DNA from: Fidelibacterota bacterium
GTDB taxonomy: Bacteria > Marinisomatota > Marinisomatia > SCGC-AAA003-L08 > GCA-002719095
Assembly (NCBI GenBank): GCA_002705575.1
Contig: PAHI01000027.1
Location: 1 to 8,556 of the forward strand
Length of the DNA stretch: 8,556 nucleotides
Direction: 5' to 3'
Below are positions 1 to 6,679 of the stretch, piece after piece. The notes beneath the pieces were generated by a model, which did no database searches, was not told the origin of the DNA, and was given only the letters and a program-made list of their open reading frames with translations. Both the position numbers and the translations under genes were made by a program. Position 1 is the stretch's first letter. Every line of letters begins with the position of its first letter.

Positions 1-240
1 GCAAATATAATCGCATCTCATTCAAATAATGTTGGTAAAGGAGAAGTAATTAATATTGGAAGTGGCAATAATTTATCTATTAATTCTGTAGCTAAAATGA
101 TTAGTAAAGAATTTGAATATCAAAAACCATTAAAAGAACCATTCGCAAATTTAGCATGTATTGAAAAAGCAAAAAAATTATTAGGTTGGGAACCTAAAAT
201 GAAGTTAGAAAGTTGGATAAGAGAGTATATAAATGGCTAA
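1..240 (+). CDS. Sugar-nucleotide epimerase/dehydratase (extended SDR), C-terminal part only
   Basis: Open from the first base of the window to a TAA stop; the 79 codons seen are the C-terminal end of a gene that begins to the left. The fragment has the typical tail of extended short-chain dehydrogenases acting on nucleotide sugars: a NIGSGNNLSI stretch (start of the substrate-binding region after the last strand), then an ...EKAKKLLGWEPK... segment that ends most GalE/RmlB-like 4-epimerases and dehydratases. The catalytic and Rossmann regions lie outside the window, so the substrate cannot be decided. The last eight bases overlap the start of the next SDR gene, which implies one transcript and probably one pathway. 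A UDP-hexose or dTDP-hexose 4-epimerase is the most likely class. The tail looks less like ADP-heptose epimerase (HldD), although that cannot be excluded from 79 residues. Confidence 0.85.
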   Translation, partial: ANIIASHSNNVGKGEVINIGSGNNLSINSVAKMISKEFEYQKPLKEPFANLACIEKAKKLLGWEPKMKLESWIREYING

Positions 241-1258
241 AAAAATTTTAATAACAGGAGGTGCTGGATTCATAGCACACCATGTAATTGATAAAATTTT
301 ATCAACTACAGATTGGGAAATTATTACGCTTGATCGTTTAGACTTTAGTGGAAATCTAAATAGATTGAGTGAAGTGGTATCTTCATATCCTAAAAGTGAG
401 CAAAAAAGGGTTAGGGTGGTTCACCATGATCTAAAAGCAGAACTTAATCCGGAGATAACAGCTACTATTGGTAGAATAGACTATATTAGTCATCTTGCTG
501 CAGGATCACATGTTGATAGATCTATAACCTATCCATTAGAATTTGTAATGGACAATGTTGTGGGTACAGCTCATATTTTAGAATATGCAAGAAAATTAGA
601 TAGCTTAGAAAGATTTGCATATTTCAGCACTGATGAAATTTTTGGTCCTGCTCCGAAAGGAATTAATTACAAAGAAAATGACCGATACAATTCAACAAAT
701 CCATATTCAGCTACAAAGGCAGGGGCAGAAGAGCTAGTGGTTGCCTATGAAAACACATATGGTTTACCGTCACTTATAACGCATACAATGAATGTGTTTG
801 GGGAAAGACAAAATCCTGAAAAGTATATTCCAATGGTTATTAAGCGAGTAAGAGATAACGAAACAGTAACAGTTCATGCAAATAAAGAAAAGAATATTGC
901 TGGCTCAAGACATTATATACATGCAGAAGATGTTGCAGAAGCTCTATTATTTTTATATAAATATGATATATCTCAAATCAAACCTGATGAAACTGGAGCA
1001 AAATGCCAAAAATTTAACATTGTAGGTAAAGATGAAATTGATAATCTTGAATTGGCAGAGTTTATTGCTAAAGCTCAAAAAAAAGAATTGAATTATAAAA
1101 TGGTAGATTTTCATTCGCAAAGACCGGGGCATGACTTACGTTATGCATTAGATGGATCAAAAATGGCAAATATGGGTTGGAAACCAAAATCTGCATTTGT
1201 TAGACTTGAACAAACAATAAATTGGACATTAGAAAACGATAGATGGCTATCTATATAA
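233..1258 (+). CDS. RmlB-like NAD-dependent nucleotide-sugar 4,6-dehydratase
   Basis: 341-residue extended SDR, close to the usual 350-360 of dTDP-glucose 4,6-dehydratases. The Rossmann motif is near the N-terminus (G9-x-x-G12-x-x-A15; the third glycine is alanine), followed by an acidic residue for NAD ribose (D34 in TLDRL). RmlB hallmarks follow: SHVDRSI at about 92-98, the catalytic T133-D134-E135 in STDEIFG, Y158-x-x-x-K162, FGERQNPEKYIP at 189-200, and RPGHDLRYALDGSK at 297-310. The TDE triad marks a dehydratase rather than a simple epimerase. It should convert an NDP-hexose to the 4-keto-6-deoxy sugar in the cytoplasm, a step toward 6-deoxy sugars. Which nucleotide sugar is used is not clear; RmlA, RmlC and RmlD are not in view, so I give no gene symbol. 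The ATG overlaps the preceding gene by eight bases and has an AAGAGAG ribosome-binding site seven bases upstream. Confidence 0.87.
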   Translation: MAKKILITGGAGFIAHHVIDKILSTTDWEIITLDRLDFSGNLNRLSEVVSSYPKSEQKRVRVVHHDLKAELNPEITATIGRIDYISHLAAGSHVDRSITYPLEFVMDNVVGTAHILEYARKLDSLERFAYFSTDEIFGPAPKGINYKENDRYNSTNPYSATKAGAEELVVAYENTYGLPSLITHTMNVFGERQNPEKYIPMVIKRVRDNETVTVHANKEKNIAGSRHYIHAEDVAEALLFLYKYDISQIKPDETGAKCQKFNIVGKDEIDNLELAEFIAKAQKKELNYKMVDFHSQRPGHDLRYALDGSKMANMGWKPKSAFVRLEQTINWTLENDRWLSI

Positions 1259-1288
1259 TTAGTTTGTAAAAATTTTTTTTGAAACTAA
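1259..1288 (+). repeat. AT-rich inverted repeat in the gap before the export gene
   Basis: TTAGTTT (1259-1265) pairs with AAACTAA (1282-1288). The 16 bases between contain A5 followed by T8, which could pair further. The structure directly follows the stop of the dehydratase gene and ends nine bases before the GTG start of the SLBB gene. It has only one G-C pair in the main stem and no T-run after it, so it is not a convincing terminator. It could be a leader hairpin affecting initiation or simply low-complexity spacer. This is the largest gene-free gap in the window. Confidence 0.3.
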
Positions 1289-1297
1289 ATTAAAACT

Positions 1298-3208
1298 GTG
1301 AAAAATAAATTTATTACTGTGATCCTTTTTTTAAGCACAGTCTTTGCTCAAATATCAGTAGATCAAATCAGAAATCTTACGAATCAACAGTTGGATCAGG
1401 TAAAATCAGAATTACAGTCTCAGACAAGAGCATCTATAGTTCAGGCTGATACATCCACACCTCAAAATTCTTCACCTGTAGATATTACATCAACAGCTGT
1501 TTCATTAATGACAGGGGACTTCTTTGGTTATAATTACTTCAAAAAAGATATATCATTCTTCGATAATGTGCCTGCTCCAGCTGAATATAGATTAGGACCA
1601 GGAGATCAAATTATAATCTCAATGTGGGGTGAAACAAATTTTAGAAATAGTTGGACCATTGATAAAAATGGAAGGATTTATTTTGATAATATTGGGTTTA
1701 TTAATATTTCAAATAATACTTTAGCTTCCGCAGAAAAAATTTTAATTGAAGAATTCTCTAAAATTTATTCAAGTCTTAAAGATGAAGAATATACAAGTAC
1801 GCTCACAGTTTCACTCGGAGCACTAAAGTCTATGAATGTTTATTTTTCTGGAAATATTGAAAATCCTGGCATTAATCTAATACACCCGTTCTCTGATATC
1901 TTTACAGCAATTGTACAAGCTGGAGGAATTAATGAAGATGGAACTTTGAGAGAAATACAATTAATACGAAACGGTGATGTAATTGATACAGTAGATTTTT
2001 ATAGTTTTTTTCTTGACGGAAAGAAAGATTTTTCCAAAATCAAGCTTATTGATGGAGACGTAATACATGTTCCAACAATAAAGAGGCGTGTCTCTATATA
2101 TGGAGGCGTCATTAAACCTTCTGCATATGAGCTTTTAACCAATGAAACATTTGAAAATTTGTTAAATTATGCTTCTGGTATTTCAAATACCGCATCATCA
2201 GATATTATAGTAACTAAAATTATACCAATAGAAGAAAGAATTTCAGATGATAATGGATTTACTACCTTATCTACCAATTTTCAAAAAATTAAATCTATTG
2301 ATTTAAATAATGGTGATTCTGTTGAGATATTACAAATTCCAAGCGTTCTTTCATCAGTTGATGTTTATGGTCAAGTAAAAAATGCTGGCCGATATCCTGC
2401 AAACAATATGAGCTTAAAGGGTGTTTTAGATATTGCTGGAGGATTCGATGATCCGGTATTTAGAAAATCAATTCGCGATGATATCACAATCTTACGTAAA
2501 GACCACAATGAATTTTATTCTCAAGAAATAACAGTTTTATATGAGGACGCAGAAGCTTTCAATCTTTCTGTCGGCGATCAAATATTAGTTTATGAAAATA
2601 TTAAATATGATAATTTATATAGATATACTGTTGCAGGTGAGGTTAATAAGCCAGGAACATTCCCTCTAAATTCAAGTGATATTACAATAAATAAAGCTAT
2701 AGAAATAGCAGGGGGAATGACAGAACTCGCGAATCCAAGAAATATCATTTACAGAAAAGAATACCAAGAGTCCGATGGAAGTGGAGGTATTCAAACTTCG
2801 TTTCAGATTGTAAATGATGTAAAAAAAGACTTTATAGTTGATAGTAACGCATCTATTACAGTTTTACCTTATGAAAATGTTGTCAACATAGTAGGAAATG
2901 TTTTCAATCCAGGCCTTGTTTCCTATAGTAAAAATCAAAACTATAGAAAATACATTGAACTTGCTGGTGGATTTAAGGATGATACTCACAAAAGAAAAAT
3001 CTATATTAAAAGAGCAAATGGTACTATCGAAAAGCCCCAAGGATTTTTCAAAACCCAAGGAAAAAGAATTTTTCCTGGTGACACAATTTTTGTTCCTTTA
3101 AAGGATGAAAAAGATAGAAGATTTGATGTTGCAAGTTTTACAGCTGATGTCTTAACTGCTTTAACGAACATAATTGCAATTGCTGCTATAATTAGTAACG
3201 ATAATTAA
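1298..3208 (+). CDS. Wza-like polysaccharide export protein with SLBB repeats
   Basis: 636 residues. A signal peptide (1-17, ending STVFA before Q18) is followed by a polar, helix-prone stretch (about 20-45). The polysaccharide export domain covers about 92-170 (YRLGPGDQIIISMWGE, then a strand with IDKNGRIYF). About five SLBB beta-grasp repeats follow, near 178-225, 265-308, 353-400, 442-487 and 528-573, each with a V.G.V..PG core and most with a later AGG. A hydrophobic helix at about 613-632, just before the C-terminus, recalls the helices by which Wza crosses the outer membrane. The role is export of capsular or exopolysaccharide across periplasm and outer membrane. E. coli Wza is a lipoprotein of about 380 residues; this one is longer and has no lipobox cysteine. 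The start is GTG: the signal peptide begins right there, which supports it, although no clear Shine-Dalgarno sequence is seen. The Wzc-like partner is not in the window. Confidence 0.88.
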   Translation: MKNKFITVILFLSTVFAQISVDQIRNLTNQQLDQVKSELQSQTRASIVQADTSTPQNSSPVDITSTAVSLMTGDFFGYNYFKKDISFFDNVPAPAEYRLGPGDQIIISMWGETNFRNSWTIDKNGRIYFDNIGFINISNNTLASAEKILIEEFSKIYSSLKDEEYTSTLTVSLGALKSMNVYFSGNIENPGINLIHPFSDIFTAIVQAGGINEDGTLREIQLIRNGDVIDTVDFYSFFLDGKKDFSKIKLIDGDVIHVPTIKRRVSIYGGVIKPSAYELLTNETFENLLNYASGISNTASSDIIVTKIIPIEERISDDNGFTTLSTNFQKIKSIDLNNGDSVEILQIPSVLSSVDVYGQVKNAGRYPANNMSLKGVLDIAGGFDDPVFRKSIRDDITILRKDHNEFYSQEITVLYEDAEAFNLSVGDQILVYENIKYDNLYRYTVAGEVNKPGTFPLNSSDITINKAIEIAGGMTELANPRNIIYRKEYQESDGSGGIQTSFQIVNDVKKDFIVDSNASITVLPYENVVNIVGNVFNPGLVSYSKNQNYRKYIELAGGFKDDTHKRKIYIKRANGTIEKPQGFFKTQGKRIFPGDTIFVPLKDEKDRRFDVASFTADVLTALTNIIAIAAIISNDN

Positions 3209-3228
3209 AAAACCTTAATTTATTTATA

Positions 3229-3969
3229 ATGAAATTAATTCTTCTCCGACATGGTGAAAGCCAATGGAATCTTGAAAATAGATTTACAGGCTGGAAAGAT
3301 GTTTCTCTGACGGAGCAAGGGAAAAAAGAAGCCAATTTTTCTGGTAACGAATTGCTTAAAAACAATTTTCAAATTATCACTATTTACACTTCTTTGCTTA
3401 AAAGAGCTACTGAAACCACAGATATTGTTGCTCAAATTATCAATTTTCCAAATGAAAAAATCAAATATCATTGGAGGTTAAATGAAAGACACTATGGCGC
3501 CTTACAAGGGCTTAATAAATCTGAGACCGCTGCAAAATACGGAGAAGACCAAGTACATATTTGGAGAAGAAGCTATGATATTGCACCACCACTTTTAGAT
3601 TTAAATGATAAGCGCCATGCAAGATTTAATGCTAAATTTCAAAATATTAACTCTGATCTTCCTGTTGGTGAAAGTTTAAAAGATGTTATAAGTAGATTGC
3701 AACCCTTCTGGAAAGAATATGTAGATTCTATACTTTCAATTAAAGGAGACCATCTTATTGTAGCACACAGCAATTCTTTAAGAGCTATTGTTAAGATTCT
3801 AGATAAATTATCTTCAAGTGAAATTATGTCAGTGAATATTCCTACTGGCGTACCATTAGTATATACATTAGATAAAAGATTAAATGTGTTAAAAAAAGAA
3901 TATTTAATAAAAGAAGACGAGCTAAAAGTAAAACAAGAAATAATAGCAAATCAAGGTAAAGCAAAATGA
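3229..3969 (+). CDS. gpmA: 2,3-bisphosphoglycerate-dependent phosphoglycerate mutase
   Basis: 246 residues, the standard length for bacterial dPGM. It interconverts 3- and 2-phosphoglycerate in the cytoplasm (glycolysis/gluconeogenesis) through a phosphohistidine. Visible hallmarks are LLRHGESQWN with phospho-acceptor H8, NRFTGWKDVSLTEQG (17-31), R59 in LLKRA, WRLNERHYGALQGLNK with E86, IWRRSYDIAPP (111-121), GESLKDV, the second catalytic histidine H180 in AHSNSLRA, and NIPTGVPLVY. The C-terminus ANQGKAK matches the flexible tail of E. coli GpmA. In most family members the second motif reads AHGNSLRA, so S181 is a small deviation. The full set of mutase signatures argues against a generic histidine phosphatase. 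Its stop overlaps the start of the heptose kinase (ATGA), an unusual context for a glycolytic gene. It begins 20 bases after the SLBB gene without a visible Shine-Dalgarno sequence; the family-typical N-terminus fixes the start. Confidence 0.93.
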   Translation: MKLILLRHGESQWNLENRFTGWKDVSLTEQGKKEANFSGNELLKNNFQIITIYTSLLKRATETTDIVAQIINFPNEKIKYHWRLNERHYGALQGLNKSETAAKYGEDQVHIWRRSYDIAPPLLDLNDKRHARFNAKFQNINSDLPVGESLKDVISRLQPFWKEYVDSILSIKGDHLIVAHSNSLRAIVKILDKLSSSEIMSVNIPTGVPLVYTLDKRLNVLKKEYLIKEDELKVKQEIIANQGKAK

Positions 3970-4886
3970 ACTTAGATTTTTCAGATATTAAAGTGTTATT
4001 AGTTGGTGATTTTATGATAGATCATTATATCATGGGAACATCAAACAGAATGTCGCCTGAAGCAAATGTACCTGTTGTTATTCCAAAAGAGGAATATTCA
4101 ATACCAGGAGGAGCAGGAAATGTAGCAATGAATCTGAGTGCAATGGGAGCACATGTAACATGTTTAGGATTTATTGGAGATGACATTTGGGGAGAAAAAT
4201 TAACTTCAATTTTAAAAAATCAGGGAATAAATACGAGCAATTTAGAAATTATTGAAAATTATAATACTACATTAAAACAGAGAATATACGCGAATGGCAT
4301 GCAAGTTGCACGACTTGATAAAGAGAAAATAATTGATTGGAATCCAAATGTGACAAAAAGAATTAACTACAACAATTATGATGTGATCATATTATCAGAT
4401 TATAATAAAGGTATACTTAATGACTTTAAAATACCCGATACATCAATTCCATTAATAGTAGATCCAAAAAAAGATGACTTTGTCAACTATGCTGGATCAA
4501 ATATTATCACACCTAATTTAAATGAACTCAATAGAGCATCAAATATTGATATAAAAGATAAAAAATCTATTGTAGATGCTTGCAATGAGTTAATTAAAAT
4601 ACATGGTTTTGATTATATAGTTGCAAAAAGAGGTAGCAAAGGAATGATTATTGTTGGAAAAGATAATTTTATTAAAAAAATTAATGCACATATAGTTGGC
4701 AGTCCAGATGTTACTGGTGCTGGAGATACAGTTATTGCTACTTTAGCATTAGCATATACCATTACAAAAGATATTGAAGAGTCAGCAAAAATAGCTAATA
4801 CTGCTGCTGCAATTGCTGTAAATAAAACTGGAACTGCAAGTGTTACTATTGATGAAATTAATAATTATATTGAGTCAAATAAATGA
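3966..4886 (+). CDS. hldA: D-glycero-D-manno-heptose 7-phosphate kinase, single-domain HldA/RfaE1 type
   Basis: 306-residue PfkB/ribokinase-family kinase. It has the PGGAGNVAMNL sugar-binding signature (48-57), LSDYNKG (143-149), ITPNLNE (181-187), and the ATP-site signature DVTGAGD with catalytic base D254. VGDFMIDHYIMG near the N-terminus and IVDPKKDDFVNYAGS at 164-178 are typical of the RfaE/HldE kinase domain rather than of ribokinase. The likely reaction is phosphorylation of heptose 7-phosphate at C1, the second step of the ADP-heptose route, using the product of the adjacent gmhA. E. coli HldE has about 477 residues because it carries a C-terminal nucleotidyltransferase domain; this protein ends after the kinase, so a separate HldC-like enzyme would be needed. 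ATGA overlaps join it to gpmA and gmhA, and an AAGG sequence lies within the end of gpmA, nine bases before the ATG. Other PfkB sugar kinases are less likely given the gmhA neighbour. Confidence 0.85.
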   Translation: MNLDFSDIKVLLVGDFMIDHYIMGTSNRMSPEANVPVVIPKEEYSIPGGAGNVAMNLSAMGAHVTCLGFIGDDIWGEKLTSILKNQGINTSNLEIIENYNTTLKQRIYANGMQVARLDKEKIIDWNPNVTKRINYNNYDVIILSDYNKGILNDFKIPDTSIPLIVDPKKDDFVNYAGSNIITPNLNELNRASNIDIKDKKSIVDACNELIKIHGFDYIVAKRGSKGMIIVGKDNFIKKINAHIVGSPDVTGAGDTVIATLALAYTITKDIEESAKIANTAAAIAVNKTGTASVTIDEINNYIESNK

Positions 4887-5440
4887 ATGAACTAATTAAT
4901 AAATCTATAAAGGACCATTCTCAAATTTTAAATCATATCAACACAGATATGATAAATTCTGCATCAGAAATAGTGATTGATGCTGTGAGAGAGGGCAAAA
5001 CAATATTTTGGTGCGGTAACGGAGGCAGTGCATCTCAAGCTAATCATCTATCTGCAGAGCTTATTGGAGGCATGTATAAAGAAAAAATTAAGCCATTCAC
5101 ATCTGTATGTTTGAATGTTGATACAGCATTTATTACTGCTTGGTCTAATGATGACTCCTTCAATAATATATTTGTTCGTCAATTAGAAGCACTAGGTAAA
5201 TCTGGAGACATATTAATAGGACTATCAACTAGTGGAAATTCTCTAAACATTTTGGAAGCTGCTAAATATGCAAACTCAAATAAAATGAAAGTAGTCTCTT
5301 TTACAGGAAATGATGGAGGTCTATTAATTAATGAATCTGATGTCAATATTAATATTGAATCTAGTAGCACTCAACGTATTCAAGAGCTGCATATTTTAGT
5401 GGGTCACATTCTATGTGATATTATTGAGAATACTTTATAA
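4883..5440 (+). CDS. gmhA: Sedoheptulose 7-phosphate isomerase
   Basis: 185-residue SIS-domain protein, close to E. coli GmhA (about 190). It converts sedoheptulose 7-phosphate to D-glycero-D-manno-heptose 7-phosphate, the first dedicated step in making heptose for LPS core or other glycans. CGNGGSASQANHLSAEL (44-60) gives the phosphate-binding loop and two putative metal ligands, H55 and E59. STSGNS (115-120) is the second phosphate-binding loop. TQRIQELHILVGH near the C-terminus gives Q167 and H175, the other two expected metal ligands with the eight-residue spacing known in the family. It is translationally coupled to the kinase by an ATGA overlap. It is the last gene of the plus-strand run, and its stop shares the palindrome TTATAA (5435-5440) with the stop of the converging gene. 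DiaA-like SIS proteins look similar, but the neighbouring kinase and intact metal site favour GmhA. Confidence 0.92.
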   Translation: MNELINKSIKDHSQILNHINTDMINSASEIVIDAVREGKTIFWCGNGGSASQANHLSAELIGGMYKEKIKPFTSVCLNVDTAFITAWSNDDSFNNIFVRQLEALGKSGDILIGLSTSGNSLNILEAAKYANSNKMKVVSFTGNDGGLLINESDVNINIESSSTQRIQELHILVGHILCDIIENTL

Positions 5441-6679
5441 GAAATAATCAATTTTTACCCCAACATTTTTTTTCTGATTTTCCTCACCTACAACAAAAAT
5501 GTTTACAAAAAGCTTATCAATTTTCTTTCCAAAAACTACCTTGAATTTGATTGTATCAAAAATGTCAATTTTTCTTGATAGTAATAATTTATAATTATAT
5601 TTACTCGTATCATTATTTGTAAAACCAAAATGTAAAACTTGAGATGGATTCATGTTTGAATATTCACCAGCATTAATAAATGGATTACCTAAAACATACC
5701 CATTATAACTCCAACCCTCTTTATATTGACCATGATTATAATAAGACTCATTAACATAAGGGGGGTCTCGGTCTTGATTGATGGTATTTAAAAATTCAAA
5801 TAAAATATTTGTGTTTTTTATATAATTGTTAAACTCTAACCCCCATAAGCCGTCTGTTCTGTTGCTAAATCTTAAACCACTAGTATCTTCGAAGAGATGT
5901 TGGTAATATATTTTTAATATTTTATCATCTTTTTTTAGCATATATGAAAAATCCCAAATTCCTAAATGATTTCCAAGCGCATTGGGATGCGGCTCTCCTT
6001 CCAATAAAGGTCCATCAGCACTAATAAATACTTTTAAAAAATCATTAAATGAGTCTGGAAAGTTTCCATAATTTTCTGTGCTCCCACCCCATATTGCTTC
6101 ATGCACCATTCCAATTTTGAATTCATTCTGATTTTGACGATGATTTAAATAAATGAACTTTTCATGTAGCATAGGAGCTTTCGTATAAATTTCACTTTTT
6201 TTAAAACTGGCATGAGATATGCCGAAATAAAGGTCAACATTATTTTTTTTAAAAGCATAAGAGCTTATTAAGCCTATTTTTGGCATTGGTTCAGCATTTT
6301 TACTAATTAATATTGATCCAGAACTCAGTTGATCATTAAGGTATAAGCTAAAATCCCTGTAATATTTTCCTATTTTCAAAAAAGTATTATTAAAAATTTG
6401 AGACTTAATAAATGATTCACTTAAATGAACTTTATTTTTTGAAGAAATTATTGAAAAATAATAATTAGTTTGATTTTTTCTAAAGTTGCCATTATAAATC
6501 AAATCAACTTCTGAAGGTTTTTGACCATAGTTATTATAGAATGACCACCATTGATTTGAGAAACTAGAATTGAATTTTAAGCTATATTTATTTTCAAAAT
6601 CTTGAGTATAAATTGATGAAAATAGTATTGCTATTAATATATAATTAATACTATTAATTTTTTTCAATTGGTTTAACAT
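5435..6679 (-). CDS. Wzi-like outer-membrane capsule-assembly protein
   Basis: 414 residues with a signal peptide of about 25 residues (hydrophobic IAILFSSIYT, then Q26). The rest is rich in aromatic residues with alternating strand patterns, as expected for an outer-membrane beta-barrel. Blocks that I recall from Bacteroidota members of the Wzi capsule-assembly family include SSGSILISKNAEPMP (119-133), MLHEKFIY (170-177), GMVHEAIWGG (190-199), LGNHLGIWDF (235-244), DTSGLRFSNRTDGLWGLE (265-282) and YYNHGQYKEGWSYNGYVLG (313-331). E. coli Wzi (about 480 residues) is an 18-strand barrel that helps attach capsule to the cell surface; this protein is shorter. The role here is inferred from family resemblance and from the Wza-like export gene nearby. 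The start lies inside the end of the M1 peptidase gene (26-base overlap), with a weak GGA site six bases upstream, so translation is probably coupled. A different outer-membrane protein of unknown role remains possible. Confidence 0.7.
   Translation of the reverse strand: MLNQLKKINSINYILIAILFSSIYTQDFENKYSLKFNSSFSNQWWSFYNNYGQKPSEVDLIYNGNFRKNQTNYYFSIISSKNKVHLSESFIKSQIFNNTFLKIGKYYRDFSLYLNDQLSSGSILISKNAEPMPKIGLISSYAFKKNNVDLYFGISHASFKKSEIYTKAPMLHEKFIYLNHRQNQNEFKIGMVHEAIWGGSTENYGNFPDSFNDFLKVFISADGPLLEGEPHPNALGNHLGIWDFSYMLKKDDKILKIYYQHLFEDTSGLRFSNRTDGLWGLEFNNYIKNTNILFEFLNTINQDRDPPYVNESYYNHGQYKEGWSYNGYVLGNPFINAGEYSNMNPSQVLHFGFTNNDTSKYNYKLLLSRKIDIFDTIKFKVVFGKKIDKLFVNIFVVGEENQKKNVGVKIDYFL

Noticed and set aside
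1..240. Assignment of the first partial gene as ADP-heptose epimerase HldD, which would complete the heptose pathway
   Set aside because: The tail (NIGSGNNLSI, KAKKLLGWEPK) fits general 4-epimerases and dehydratases better, and too little is present to support HldD.
1279..1307. A sigma-70-like promoter in the gap before the SLBB gene (TTGAAA at 1279)
   Set aside because: No good -10 hexamer lies at the right spacing. Its position would also put the transcript start inside the coding sequence.
2864..3101. Short open frames on both strands within the last part of the SLBB gene
   Set aside because: They lie wholly inside a well-supported SLBB repeat region, have no recognisable domain, and are expected by chance in such AT-rich sequence.
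3235..3471. A 78-codon minus-strand open frame within gpmA
   Set aside because: It is antisense to highly conserved mutase motifs and shows no domain or start context of its own.
5179..5370. A 63-codon minus-strand open frame within gmhA
   Set aside because: It is antisense to the conserved SIS domain, and nothing suggests independent coding.
5420..5472. A rho-independent terminator between the converging operons
   Set aside because: The possible stem is only six A-T pairs with a large loop. The T-runs nearby (5452-5456 and about 5465-5472) are not preceded by a GC-rich hairpin.
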